Shown one piece after another: positions 7,411 through 14,047 of a stretch of DNA of 18,640 nucleotides. Position numbers and translations under genes: made by a program. The stretch is from an uncultured Collinsella sp. (GTDB taxonomy: Bacteria; Actinomycetota; Coriobacteriia; Coriobacteriales; Coriobacteriaceae). The first letter of the stretch is position 1, and every line of letters begins with the position of its first letter. The stretch spans positions 1 to 18,640 of the forward strand of contig CABUGI010000032.1 of NCBI GenBank assembly GCA_902491055.1, written 5' to 3'. The notes under the pieces were generated by a model that did no database searches, was not told the origin of the DNA, and worked only from the letters and a program-made list of their open reading frames with translations.

Positions 7411-8088
7411 ATGTCCAAGAAGAACCGCGCCAAGTCCAAGGCCAAGCGCTTTGGCGAGGGCTCGGCCAAGCCGATTGTCTCGGCCGCGACTTATGGCGTG
7501 GGCGGCAATGCGTTTGCGCAGGCCATCGCCGATCCGGTCTCGACGGTGCATTCCAGCAAGCCCGAGCTGCTGGTGGTCGACGGCTACAACGTGATCCACT
7601 GCACGCCGCGCTACGAAAAGCTCGTGTACGACCATTCCGACGATCCGTATTCCAGCGACGTCCACGACATGGCGCGCACGGCGCTCATCAACGACGTTGC
7701 GGCGTTTGCCCAAGGCCGCTACGAGGCCGTGATCGTCTTTGACGGCGCGGGCAATATCTCTAGCGAGCGTCCCAACCTGCCGGCCCGCGGCGTGCGCATC
7801 GAGTTTTCGCCGACGGGCGTTTCGGCCGATACCGTGGTGCAGAAGCTCTGCATCGAAGCGCGCGAGGAAGGTCGTGCGTGCTCCGTGGTGTCGAGTGACG
7901 GCACCATTCAGGCCGTCGTCATGGGCAAGGGCGTCACGCGTATCTCGAGCCGCATGCTGGTGGACGAACTCAAGCAGATTGACAACGACGTGCACGAGGC
8001 CGAGGAAGCGCCGCAGATCAAGATGACCCTGGGCAGCCGTCTAAGCCCCGATGCCCTGGCCAAGCTCAAGGCGTTGCGCGGACGGTAG
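7411..8088 (+). CDS. yacP: NYN-domain endonuclease, YacP/Rae1 family
   Basis: 225 aa, longer than typical YacP (about 170 aa) because of a basic N-terminal extension of about 50 residues (KKNRAKSKAKRFGEG). The PIN-like NYN domain follows, with acidic metal-binding motifs LLVVDGYNVIH (53-63), VIVFDGAGN, SADTVVQ and VVSSDGTIQ. In B. subtilis the homologue Rae1 enters the ribosomal A site and cleaves mRNA during translation; the same role here is inferred. The extension may help ribosome or RNA binding. It has GGAGGAG before the ATG, 3 bp after rlmB, and forms a two-gene unit with it. It ends at a hairpin shared with the convergent HipA-like gene. Confidence 0.87.
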   Translation: MSKKNRAKSKAKRFGEGSAKPIVSAATYGVGGNAFAQAIADPVSTVHSSKPELLVVDGYNVIHCTPRYEKLVYDHSDDPYSSDVHDMARTALINDVAAFAQGRYEAVIVFDGAGNISSERPNLPARGVRIEFSPTGVSADTVVQKLCIEAREEGRACSVVSSDGTIQAVVMGKGVTRISSRMLVDELKQIDNDVHEAEEAPQIKMTLGSRLSPDALAKLKALRGR

Positions 8089-8089
8089 G

Positions 8090-8123
8090 GGAGTTGGCGG
8101 GGCAACGCTGCCTTGCTAACTCC
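8090..8123. terminator. Hairpin between convergent yacP and HTH-HipA genes
   Basis: 15-bp stem (8090-8104 with 8109-8123, three G-U pairs on the plus strand) and a 4-nt loop. It lies right after the yacP stop and overlaps the last codons of the minus-strand gene. No T-run follows on either strand, so it may be a weak or Rho-assisted terminator or an RNA-end protector. Confidence 0.5.
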
Positions 8124-9456
8124 ATTCAGCGATGTCGATCATTCTACGGAGGCGCCATGTAAGCGCCTCTTTTAGATATGGCAGCCTTGCCGTGAGCGCG
8201 TCGTTTCTGGACAGAATCTCGATTGCCTCGTCAACGAAGCCTTCGAGTTTGTCGCCGTCAAACCAGCCCATGTCCTCGACGAGCAACATTTGTTTGGCGG
8301 GGCTTGAATGAAATTGTGCGCTGGTAAAACTGTGCTCTCCCGCCCTAAGCTCTTCTAGTGATATGCTGCACCAGAGTGATGAGCCCGAATCGAAGATGGG
8401 GGCTGGTCTGCAGGCTAGCGTGTTTACGTTTCGCACAAGGCCAAAGTTACGCCAATGGCGGTCATAGTTGGCGATGATGTCGTCGCACACGATCATGCGG
8501 TCAAGGGCGTCTTTTATATCTGTCGCTCCAAGCTCTTCGCAGTTTGCTACATACCGTTCGTAATCGGTTAGTCGCTCGTCTGCATTTGCATGCTGGTTTA
8601 CATAGAACGCAGGGACATATTCTTCTTCGTCAGTTAAGAAGACATTGCATGTGCTCAAGGCGGAAGTACCCGCGCCTTCGAGCGAGTAAGGCACATAATC
8701 GCAGGCGTTTAGGATGCGACGGTGGAGTGCAGTCGCCACCATCTCGTTATAGGGTTCCTGGTTTAGATGCGCACCTGCCTTGTGGAGGATTCGACGGTCA
8801 CCCTCGCATGTCCAGTACTTTTGAAGATTGCCGTCCGAGGTGTTGTCGGGCTTGGCAGCAGCTGCCTTGCCCTCTGGGGCGAAGGGTGCAATGGTTAGCG
8901 AGACGTCATCAATAGCATTATTGAAGAAATTGATATCTTTCCACGCGAGACCGGAGTCTTGGGGCCTAATCCAATACTGGTCGGATAAGGAGAGGCCAAG
9001 ATTTCGCTGTACGAGTTCATCGGGAACATCGACTGCGGCTTCTGCAAGCAGGGAGGCTAGCCCAATGCGTGCGAGCGGGATACCGCGGCCGCGCCACCAG
9101 ATGCGGAAGGAGTCGAGCGATATGGGGCTATTAGGGCCAAATACTCCAATAGGGGCGTGGGCGTAATCGATGTCGGCACCGATGTGGGTAAAGTCTTTTC
9201 GCGATGTGCTGTAGACCAGCTGAGCGACTTCGTGCGTGCGATTCATGAGGGAGAACGCGATCTCGCTCTTACCGTGGCCGCGGCGGGGACGTCCCCCCGT
9301 TTTGGTCACGGAACGGAGTCGCGTGTCGACGCTGTCTTTGTCGATGAGCCATACACCAGAAGCCTTGCGGGCATCAAGTGCTCCGTTTTTTATGAGCTCC
9401 TGCACCCTGCGCGGAGTGATGCCGAGCAGCTCGGCGGCTTCCTTGGTAGTAAGCAT
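8116..9456 (-). CDS. Fused DNA-binding domain and HipA-like kinase
   Basis: 446 aa from the ATG at 9456, chosen over the upstream codon at 9498 because AAGGG lies 7 bp before it and the longer start would run through the operator. Residues 1-45 are an excisionase/MerR-like winged helix (LTTKEAAELLGITPRRVQEL then LIDKDSVDTR). A basic GGRPRRGHGK linker (54-63) resembles an AT-hook. Residues 65-446 are a HipA-like kinase: LGLSLSDQYWI and WKDINFFNN are typical of the clostridial/coriobacterial branch, LHKAG holds the likely ATP lysine Lys226, NYDRHWRNFG (330-339) is the catalytic loop with Asp332 and Asn337, and IFDSG (354-358) holds the metal Asp356. No separate antitoxin is encoded beside it. 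It probably represses itself through the adjacent operator; kinase target unknown. Confidence 0.85.
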   Translation of the reverse strand: MLTTKEAAELLGITPRRVQELIKNGALDARKASGVWLIDKDSVDTRLRSVTKTGGRPRRGHGKSEIAFSLMNRTHEVAQLVYSTSRKDFTHIGADIDYAHAPIGVFGPNSPISLDSFRIWWRGRGIPLARIGLASLLAEAAVDVPDELVQRNLGLSLSDQYWIRPQDSGLAWKDINFFNNAIDDVSLTIAPFAPEGKAAAAKPDNTSDGNLQKYWTCEGDRRILHKAGAHLNQEPYNEMVATALHRRILNACDYVPYSLEGAGTSALSTCNVFLTDEEEYVPAFYVNQHANADERLTDYERYVANCEELGATDIKDALDRMIVCDDIIANYDRHWRNFGLVRNVNTLACRPAPIFDSGSSLWCSISLEELRAGEHSFTSAQFHSSPAKQMLLVEDMGWFDGDKLEGFVDEAIEILSRNDALTARLPYLKEALTWRLRRMIDIAEWS

Positions 9457-9459
9457 CAC

Positions 9460-9534
9460 GAAACCCTTCGTCAAAACGAATAGTTTTATATATAGCAATT
9501 GTAATTAAAACTATTCGTTCTGACGAATGGTTTT
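9460..9534. promoter_or_regulatory. Four-half-site operator and promoter of the HTH-HipA gene
   Basis: Inner arms CGTCAAAACGAATAGTTTT (9469-9487) and its reverse complement at 9507-9525 (one mismatch) flank a 19-bp AT-rich spacer containing TATATA (minus strand), a likely -10. Weaker outer copies lie at 9460-9472 and 9522-9534, matching each other in 11 of 13 bases when inverted. Centres 9466, 9481, 9513 and 9528 are symmetric around 9497. The left outer copy overlaps the ribosome-binding site. Confidence 0.8.
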
Positions 9535-9621
9535 GAGATTGAGGGCGAACCGACAGAAATGAACGGGCCTGGTACCTGTTGTTGCTGGATTTTGCATATT
9601 TGTATAACGCCGTGTGGCCTG

Positions 9622-9650
9622 TTGCGCCCCGTCCGTAATTCCTTTATTCT
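9622..9650 (+). promoter_or_regulatory. Putative promoter of tRNA-Thr(TGT)
   Basis: TTGCGC (9622-9627), 17 bp, TATTCT (9645-9650), 30 bp before the tRNA. Confidence 0.55.
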
Positions 9651-9680
9651 TAACAGGCTTCGCGCGAAAGCGCCAAGTGT

Positions 9681-9755
9681 GCCAGTGTGGCGCAACGGTA
9701 GCGCAACTGATTTGTAATCAGTGGGTTGCAGGTTCGATTCCTGTCACTGGCTCCA
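9681..9755 (+). tRNA. tRNA-Thr (anticodon TGT)
   Basis: Cloverleaf with 7-bp acceptor GCCAGTG/CACTGGC, anticodon stem ACTGA/TCAGT around TTTGTAA (anticodon TGT), T arm GCAGG-TTCGATT-CCTGT, and encoded CCA. It is a stand-alone gene with its own promoter and terminator. Confidence 0.96.
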
Positions 9756-9765
9756 TGAGAGTTTC

Positions 9766-9804
9766 GGGCTCTGTTCCCTTGTGGGACAGGGCCCGTTTCT
9801 ATTT
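9766..9804 (+). terminator. Terminator of tRNA-Thr(TGT)
   Basis: GGGCTCTGTTCCC pairs with GGGACAGGGCCC (9766-9794, one bulge), then GTTTCTATTT. Confidence 0.75.
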
Positions 9805-9849
9805 ATGTCTATAAGTCAGCGGGTGTGGCGCCAAACAAGCTTCAGGTTT

Positions 9850-9986
9850 GTCTCGATCTGTAACACGAAGAGGCTGAAAACCGTTCTAGTTGTTACAGAA
9901 TGAGACGTAAGCTGAGGGAGATGCGTAATATCTCGATCTGTAACAGATAGGGGAGAAAATATTCTCTAAATGTTAGAGATCGAGAC
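9850..9986. repeat. Two diverged 57-bp dyads in an 80-bp tandem arrangement
   Basis: Four copies of about GTCTCGATCTGTAACA: direct at 9850-9865 and 9931-9945, inverted at 9891-9906 and 9971-9986. They form two inverted pairs (14/16 and 14/15 matches) with 25-bp inner segments that are themselves similar (GAAAA then TTCT). Unit ends are offset by exactly 80 bp (9850 to 9930, 9906 to 9986). They lie in a gene-free stretch (9805-10281). They could be protein-binding sites, structured RNA or a tandem-duplicated palindromic element; no function can be assigned. Confidence 0.75.
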
Positions 9987-10014
9987 AAAGGGCGGACCGG
10001 TCCCAGTCCTCCTG

Positions 10015-10069
10015 ATCGAGCTTGGATTATCCACGCTCGATTTCAAACGGGAGAAAATCCACGCTCGAA
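10015..10069. repeat. Three copies of a 13-bp ATCCACGCTCGAT motif
   Basis: Inverted copy 10015-10027 (12/13) and direct copy 10029-10041 form a near-perfect palindrome; a further direct copy lies at 10057-10069, 28 bp on. Spacing and orientation suggest a regulator's sites, but no regulator is identified. Confidence 0.65.
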
Positions 10070-10093
10070 TCTGCCACGGAGCCCCGATCTCGG

Positions 10094-10135
10094 CCTATAT
10101 ATAGGTGCAAATAAGCTGGTATCGAAGTTCGATAC
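10094..10135. repeat. Two perfect palindromes in the gap before the tRNA-tuf operon
   Basis: CCTATATATAGG at 10094-10105 and GTATCGAAGTTCGATAC at 10119-10135 (8-bp arms around one base). Further on, TAGATAC (10246-10252) faces GTATCTA (10265-10271) just upstream of the promoter. The rest of 10136-10271 shows no supportable gene. Confidence 0.6.
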
Positions 10136-10271
10136 TGAAGGTGTACTCCACTACAGCAAAGTGTTACCTTGGGAAACGTCACCTCAGTATCCAAAACCAC
10201 TGTCCTTCATATCCAAACTCAATAAAACCGCAGGTCACGGCTATATAGATACGCCCGGCACCGTGTATCTA

Positions 10272-10311
10272 GAGGTTTTCGTTGACAGCCCCCAAGGTGG
10301 CATCGTATTAT
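10272..10311 (+). promoter_or_regulatory. Strong promoter of the tRNA-Tyr/Thr/Met-tuf operon
   Basis: Consensus TTGACA (10282-10287), 18 bp, TATTAT (10306-10311). Directly upstream is GAGGTTTTC (10272-10280), identical to the element at the rpmG promoter. Confidence 0.9.
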
Positions 10312-10373
10312 CTTCTTCGTTCGCGGGGGCGGCGGTCCAAAAGACCAAAGGACCTGCGGATACTTGAACGATT

Positions 10374-10455
10374 GGGAGTTTGCCCGAGTGGTTAATGGGG
10401 ACGGGCTGTAAACCCGTTGGCTCTGCCTACATAGGTTCGAATCCTATAGCTCCCA
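10374..10455 (+). tRNA. tRNA-Tyr (anticodon GTA)
   Basis: Class II tRNA with a long variable arm. Acceptor GGGAGTT/AGCTCCC (one G-U), anticodon stem ACGGG/CCCGT around CTGTAAA (anticodon GTA). The 3' CCA is not encoded (ACCC follows), unlike its neighbours, so it needs CCA addition. First gene of the tRNA-tuf transcript. Confidence 0.95.
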
Positions 10456-10465
10456 CCCGTCAAGT

Positions 10466-10541
10466 GCCTGTATAGCTCAGTCGGTAGAGCACTTCGTTGG
10501 TAACGAAGAGGTCACCAGTTCAAGTCTGGTTGCAGGCTCCA
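10466..10541 (+). tRNA. tRNA-Thr (anticodon GGT)
   Basis: Acceptor GCCTGTA/TGCAGGC, anticodon stem CTTCG/CGAAG around TTGGTAA (anticodon GGT), encoded CCA. It starts 10 bp after tRNA-Tyr. Confidence 0.96.
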
Positions 10542-10544
10542 TCC

Positions 10545-10621
10545 GGCGGTGTAGCTCAGTTGGTTAGAGCACACGGTTCATACCCGTGGCGTCACTGGTT
10601 CGAATCCAGTCACCGCTACCA
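10545..10621 (+). tRNA. tRNA-Met (anticodon CAT), elongator type
   Basis: Acceptor GGCGGTG/CACCGCT with a terminal G1-U72 pair, anticodon stem CACGG/CCGTG around TTCATAC (anticodon CAT), encoded CCA. It lacks the GGG/CCC anticodon stem of initiators. A tRNA-Ile2 with modified CAT cannot be fully excluded, but the cluster context favours elongator Met. Confidence 0.9.
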
Positions 10622-10632
10622 TAGGTAACACG

Positions 10633-10695
10633 GTGGCTTCTCAATAGTATGTTGAGAGGCCACTATGGTATAAAGGCAAAGTCCCGTCCGGGGAC
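10633..10695 (+). other. tuf leader with two hairpins
   Basis: GTGGCTTCTCAA (10633-10644) pairs with TTGAGAGGCCAC (10652-10663). GTCCC (10681-10685) pairs with GGGAC (10691-10695). Neither has a T-run, so they look like processing or stability structures between tRNA-Met and tuf rather than terminators. Confidence 0.5.
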
Positions 10696-10717
10696 GACCT
10701 GTTAAGAGGAGGGCTTT

Positions 10718-11908
10718 ATGGCCAAAGAGAAGTTTGAGCGCACTAAGCCGCATGTTAACATCGGCACCATTGGTCACGTCGACCACGGCAAGACCACGCT
10801 GACCGCCGCCATCACCAAGGTTCTCTCCGAGACCGAGGGCTGCAAGGCTGACTTCACTGCGTTCGAGAACATCGACAAGGCTCCCGAGGAGCGCGAGCGC
10901 GGCATTACGATCTCCGTCTCCCACGTTGAGTACGAGACTGCTGCCCGTCACTACGCTCACGTTGACTGCCCGGGCCACGCTGACTACGTCAAGAACATGA
11001 TCTCCGGCGCTGCTCAGATGGACGGCGCTATCCTGGTCATCGCTGCTACCGACGGCCCCATGGCTCAGACCCGCGAGCACATCCTGCTCGCCCGTCAGGT
11101 CGGCGTTCCCTACATCGTCGTCTTCCTGAACAAGTGCGACATGGTCGACGATGACGAGCTCATCGACCTCGTCGAGATGGAGACCCGTGAGCTCCTCTCC
11201 GAGTACGATTTCCCCGGCGACGACATCCCCGTCATCCGTGGTTCCGCTCTGGGCGCTCTCGAGGGCGACGCCAAGTGGATGGACGCTATCCGCGAGCTCA
11301 TGAAGGCCGTCGACGAGTACATCCCGACGCCTGCTCGTAACAACGACCTCCCGTTCCTGATGGCCGTTGAGGACGTTATGACCATCTCCGGCCGTGGTAC
11401 CGTTGCTACTGGCCGTGTCGAGCGCGGTGAGCTCAAGCTCAACGAGCCCGTCGAGATCGTCGGCATCAAGGATACCCAGAACACCGTCGTTACCGGTATC
11501 GAGATGTTCCGTAAGTCCATGGACTTCTGCGAGGCTGGCGACAACGTCGGTCTGCTGCTCCGCGGCATCAAGCGTGAGGACATCGAGCGCGGCCAGGTTC
11601 TCTGCAAGCCCGGTTCGGTTACCCCGCACACCAAGTTCACCGGCGAGATCTACGTTCTGACCAAGGAGGAGGGCGGCCGTCACACCCCGTTCTTCGATGG
11701 TTATCGTCCTCAGTTCTACTTCCGTACCACCGACGTTACCGGTACGGTCAAGCTCCCCGAGGGCACCGAGATGGCTATGCCTGGTGACCACATCACCATC
11801 GAGGGCGACCTCATCCACCCGATCGCCATGGAGGAGGGCCTGCGCTTCGCTATCCGCGAGGGTGGCCACACCGTCGGTTCGGGCATCGTCTCCACGATCA
11901 TTGAGTAA
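10718..11908 (+). CDS. tuf: Translation elongation factor Tu
   Basis: 396 aa, full length. EF-Tu carries aminoacyl-tRNA to the ribosomal A site in a GTP-dependent cycle. G domain motifs: GHVDHGKT (19-26), RGIT in switch I (61-64), DCPGH (83-87) and NKCD (138-141), followed by domains 2 and 3 ending in GGHTVGSGIVSTIIE. Switch I continues ISVSHVEYET where E. coli has INTSHVEYDT. AGGAGGG before the ATG is a very strong ribosome-binding site. It is the last gene of the tRNA-Tyr/Thr/Met transcript, an arrangement resembling E. coli thrU-tyrU-glyT-thrT-tufB, and is not next to fusA in this window. Confidence 0.99.
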   Translation: MAKEKFERTKPHVNIGTIGHVDHGKTTLTAAITKVLSETEGCKADFTAFENIDKAPEERERGITISVSHVEYETAARHYAHVDCPGHADYVKNMISGAAQMDGAILVIAATDGPMAQTREHILLARQVGVPYIVVFLNKCDMVDDDELIDLVEMETRELLSEYDFPGDDIPVIRGSALGALEGDAKWMDAIRELMKAVDEYIPTPARNNDLPFLMAVEDVMTISGRGTVATGRVERGELKLNEPVEIVGIKDTQNTVVTGIEMFRKSMDFCEAGDNVGLLLRGIKREDIERGQVLCKPGSVTPHTKFTGEIYVLTKEEGGRHTPFFDGYRPQFYFRTTDVTGTVKLPEGTEMAMPGDHITIEGDLIHPIAMEEGLRFAIREGGHTVGSGIVSTIIE

Positions 11909-11935
11909 ATTAGCTCTTTGATATAGCTGACTTAG

Positions 11936-11970
11936 AGAACCCGGCACTTATATGGGTGCCGGGTTCTTTT
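11936..11970 (+). terminator. Terminator of tuf
   Basis: Perfect 12-bp stem AGAACCCGGCAC/GTGCCGGGTTCT with an 8-nt loop, then TTT. The following 11971-12101 holds no gene I can support. Confidence 0.9.
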
Positions 11971-12101
11971 CTGCAATGGATATTGAGCCGTTGCTGGTGT
12001 CGAGAGGATCGACAATGGTCCTGGATGCACCGTCGATTAGATCTCGATGGCTTCATTGATGTGTTCCAAATATGAATGGATCCACCGAGAACCAATTGAC
12101 T

Positions 12102-12141
12102 CGAGGTTTTCATTGACAGCACTTACGTGGAGCTGATAAAG
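12102..12141 (+). promoter_or_regulatory. Promoter of rpmG-tRNA-Trp-secE
   Basis: TTGACA (12112-12117), 18 bp, TAAAGT (12136-12141), preceded by GAGGTTTTC (12102-12110). It matches the tRNA-tuf promoter at 17 of 18 positions across GAGGTTTTCNTTGACAGC, with the same 18-bp spacer. Confidence 0.88.
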
Positions 12142-12187
12142 TAACAACTTGTGCCCGTACGGGGCGGAAATGAAAGGTTCAGGATAC

Positions 12188-12337
12188 ATGCGTACTCTAG
12201 TTACTCTTGCGTGCACTGAGTGCAAGCGCCGCAACTATACGACCACCAAGAACAAGTCGACCATGCCTGATCGTATGGAGATCAAGAAGTATTGCCCCTG
12301 GTGCCGTCACCACACGCTGCACAAAGAGACTCGCTAG
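12188..12337 (+). CDS. rpmG: 50S ribosomal protein L33
   Basis: 49 aa, the normal L33 length, of the zinc-binding C+ type: CTEC (residues 9-12) and CPWC near the C-terminus supply four cysteines. It sits near the ribosomal E site. The start at 12188 gives the canonical MRTLVTLACTEC N-terminus; in-frame ATGs at 12149 and 12170 would add up to 13 residues and are less likely, though the ribosome-binding site before 12188 is only moderate (GAAAGG, about 11 bp away). The rpmG-tRNA-Trp-secE-nusG order is standard. Confidence 0.95.
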   Translation: MRTLVTLACTECKRRNYTTTKNKSTMPDRMEIKKYCPWCRHHTLHKETR

Positions 12338-12350
12338 TCTCTAGTCACAT

Positions 12351-12426
12351 ACGCCAGTAGTTCAATTGGTAGAGCATCGGTCTCCAAAACCGAGTGTTGA
12401 GGGTTCGAGTCCTTCCTGGCGTGCCA
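12351..12426 (+). tRNA. tRNA-Trp (anticodon CCA)
   Basis: Acceptor ACGCCAG/CTGGCGT, anticodon stem TCGGT/ACCGA around CTCCAAA (anticodon CCA), discriminator G, encoded CCA. It lies between rpmG and secE. Confidence 0.97.
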
Positions 12427-12435
12427 GTCATTATT

Positions 12436-12466
12436 CCGTAAGCTCCCAATTGGGGGCTTACGGTTT
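12436..12466 (+). terminator. Hairpin between tRNA-Trp and secE (partial terminator)
   Basis: CCGTAAGCTCCC/GGGGGCTTACGG with loop AATT, then only TTT. It probably attenuates rather than fully stops transcription, since no clear promoter precedes secE. Confidence 0.65.
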
Positions 12467-12502
12467 ACTCATGTATAAGCGCATTGCGCGGAGGTAACCC
12501 AA

Positions 12503-12841
12503 ATGGCCAACAAGAAGAACAAGAAGAAGGCTCAGCAGCAGGCGCCTGCCAACAACGCTGCCGCCAACTCCAAGGTTGAGGCCAAGAAGGCCGTTGCCAA
12601 GAAGAACGAGAAGGCTGCGAAGTCCAAGAAGAACGAGAAGCCTGGTTTCTTCGCCCGCACCAAGAAGTATTTCGCTTCGGTCAAGTCCGAGATGAAGCGT
12701 GTCACGTGGCCCGATAAGAAGGAGCTCGTGAACTACTCGGTCGTCGTTTGCGCTTCTCTGATCGTCGTCGGCGTCGTCATCGCTCTGCTCGATGCTGGCT
12801 TTGGCGAGGCTCTTGCTCTGTTCTCTGGATTGAGGGGCTAA
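12503..12841 (+). CDS. secE: Preprotein translocase subunit SecE
   Basis: 112 aa. Clamps SecY in the SecYEG protein-export channel. A Lys/Ala/Asn-rich N-terminal tail of about 50 residues precedes the conserved amphipathic helix FASVKSEMKRVTWPDKKELV and one membrane helix (VVVCASLIVVGVVIALLDAG). Single-TM SecE is normal for Gram-positive bacteria; the charged tail is typical of actinobacteria. GGAGG lies before the ATG. nusG follows after 3 bp. Confidence 0.97.
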   Translation: MANKKNKKKAQQQAPANNAAANSKVEAKKAVAKKNEKAAKSKKNEKPGFFARTKKYFASVKSEMKRVTWPDKKELVNYSVVVCASLIVVGVVIALLDAGFGEALALFSGLRG

Positions 12842-12844
12842 ACC

Positions 12845-13381
12845 ATGTCTAAGCGTTGGTACGTCGTTCACACTTACTCTGGATACGAGAACCGTGTTAA
12901 GTCCGATCTCGAGCATCGAATCGAGACTATGGGCATGCAGGACCGTATCTTTGATATCGAGATTCCTATGGAGCGTGTCACCGAGATTAAAGAGGGTGGC
13001 AAGCGTGAGACCAAGGATTCCAAGATTTTCCCGGGTTATGTCCTTGTCCGCATGGAGATGGATGATGATGCTTGGACGTGTGTTCGTAACACGCCTGGCG
13101 TCACCGGTTTCCTAGGCGGCAACGGCAAGCCCGCTCCGCTTTCCCGCGACGAGTACAACAAGATGACTCGTCGTCCCGGTAAGGGCGATTCGCCCAAGCG
13201 CACCTCGGTTGATATTGAGGTCGGTACGTCCGTCCGCGTCACCGATGGCCCGCTTACCGACTTTGATGGCAAGGTCTCCGAGGTTAACACCGAGGCTGGC
13301 AAGCTCAAGGTCACGCTGATGATCTTTGGCCGCGAGACGCCGGTCGAGCTCGACTTTAACCAGGTCGCTGTCATCGCTTAA
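12845..13381 (+). CDS. nusG: Transcription elongation/antitermination factor NusG
   Basis: 178 aa. Binds RNA polymerase and links it to Rho or the ribosome. The N-terminal NGN domain starts RWYVVHTYSGYENRVKSDLE and contains KIFPGYVLVRMEMDDDAWTCV with NTPGVTGFLG. A loop links it to the C-terminal KOW domain (VGTSVRVTDGPLTDFDGKV to the end). The length is standard and there is no actinobacterial-type long N-terminal extension. Operon with secE. Confidence 0.98.
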   Translation: MSKRWYVVHTYSGYENRVKSDLEHRIETMGMQDRIFDIEIPMERVTEIKEGGKRETKDSKIFPGYVLVRMEMDDDAWTCVRNTPGVTGFLGGNGKPAPLSRDEYNKMTRRPGKGDSPKRTSVDIEVGTSVRVTDGPLTDFDGKVSEVNTEAGKLKVTLMIFGRETPVELDFNQVAVIA

Positions 13382-13501
13382 GTTTTCGTCCGTTCGCGCG
13401 AGCGTGCTTCTTCTGTGACTGCTCATCTCAGGAGTGCTTCTAACACGTGCGTGCTTACGATATAGCAAGTACTTCACACTCGTGATTCGAAAGGAATGAC
13501 C

Positions 13502-13930
13502 ATGGCTGAGAAGAAGGTTGCCAACGTCATTAAGCTCCAGATTCCTGCTGGTGCAGCAAACCCTGCTCCTCCCGTCGGCCCCGCCCTGGGCGCTGCTGGC
13601 GTGAACATCATGCAGTTCTGCCAGGCCTTTAACGCCGAGACGCAGGACAAGAAGGGTGACATCATCCCCGTTGAGATCTCTGTCTACGAGGACAAGTCCT
13701 TCTCCTTCATCACCAAGACCCCGCCGGCGGCTCACCTTATCAAGAAGGAGCTGAACCTCAAGTCTGGTTCCGCTAAGCCCCAGGCTGACAAGGTTGGTCA
13801 GCTCTCCCAGGAGCAGCTCACCAAGATCGCCGAGATCAAGATGCCGGACCTCAATGCCAACGACATTGACGCCGCCAAGAAGATCATCGCCGGTACCGCC
13901 CGTTCCATGGGCGTCACCATCGCTGAGTAG
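13502..13930 (+). CDS. rplK: 50S ribosomal protein L11
   Basis: 142 aa. Part of the GTPase-associated centre on 23S rRNA. The N-terminal domain has the proline-rich helix IPAGAANPAPPVGPALGAAGVN and the C-terminal rRNA-binding domain ends GTARSMGVTIAE. The start at 13502 follows AAAGGA by about 7 bp; an ATG two codons earlier overlaps that site. It is separated from nusG by 120 bp with three near-direct repeats of GTGCTTCT/GTGCTTAC and no clear promoter. Confidence 0.98.
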   Translation: MAEKKVANVIKLQIPAGAANPAPPVGPALGAAGVNIMQFCQAFNAETQDKKGDIIPVEISVYEDKSFSFITKTPPAAHLIKKELNLKSGSAKPQADKVGQLSQEQLTKIAEIKMPDLNANDIDAAKKIIAGTARSMGVTIAE

Positions 13931-13950
13931 CGATTTCTTATGGTAACGGC

Positions 13951-14039
13951 GGGTGCTCCGACCGGGGCGCCCGTTAAATGTGTGCAATAGGGCACACGAT
14001 ACGATGTGGGAGGGCTCACGCCCGTTTAACCACAGGAGG
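13951..14039 (+). promoter_or_regulatory. Structured rplK-rplA leader with probable L1-binding site
   Basis: Three hairpins in a row: GGGTGCTCC/GGGGCGCCC (13951-13972), GTGTGC/GCACAC (13980-13997), and GTGG (14006-14009) with CCAC (14030-14033) enclosing GGGC/GCCC (14012-14023). The last has an asymmetric internal loop and the GTGGGAGG string that resembles the L1 site on 23S rRNA. The L1 ribosome-binding site AGGAGG (14034-14039) follows directly. Binding of L1 would block translation of its own gene. Confidence 0.68.
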
Positions 14040-14047
14040 TAATGCAC

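Noticed and set aside
9286..9303. GGGGACGTCCCC palindrome resembling a REP element
   Set aside because: It lies inside the GGRPRR codons of the fused HTH-HipA gene and has no extended complementary arms; best explained by coding sequence.
9622..10311. tRNA-flanked integrative element
   Set aside because: No integrase gene and no repeat of the tRNA 3' end was seen inside the window, so attachment sites cannot be supported.
10161..10367. 68-codon open frame before the tRNA-tuf promoter
   Set aside because: GTG start without a ribosome-binding site; it overlaps the -35/-10 region and has no recognisable protein character.
10616..11947. 443-codon frame antisense to tuf
   Set aside because: It mirrors strongly codon-biased EF-Tu; typical antisense artefact of a high-GC gene.
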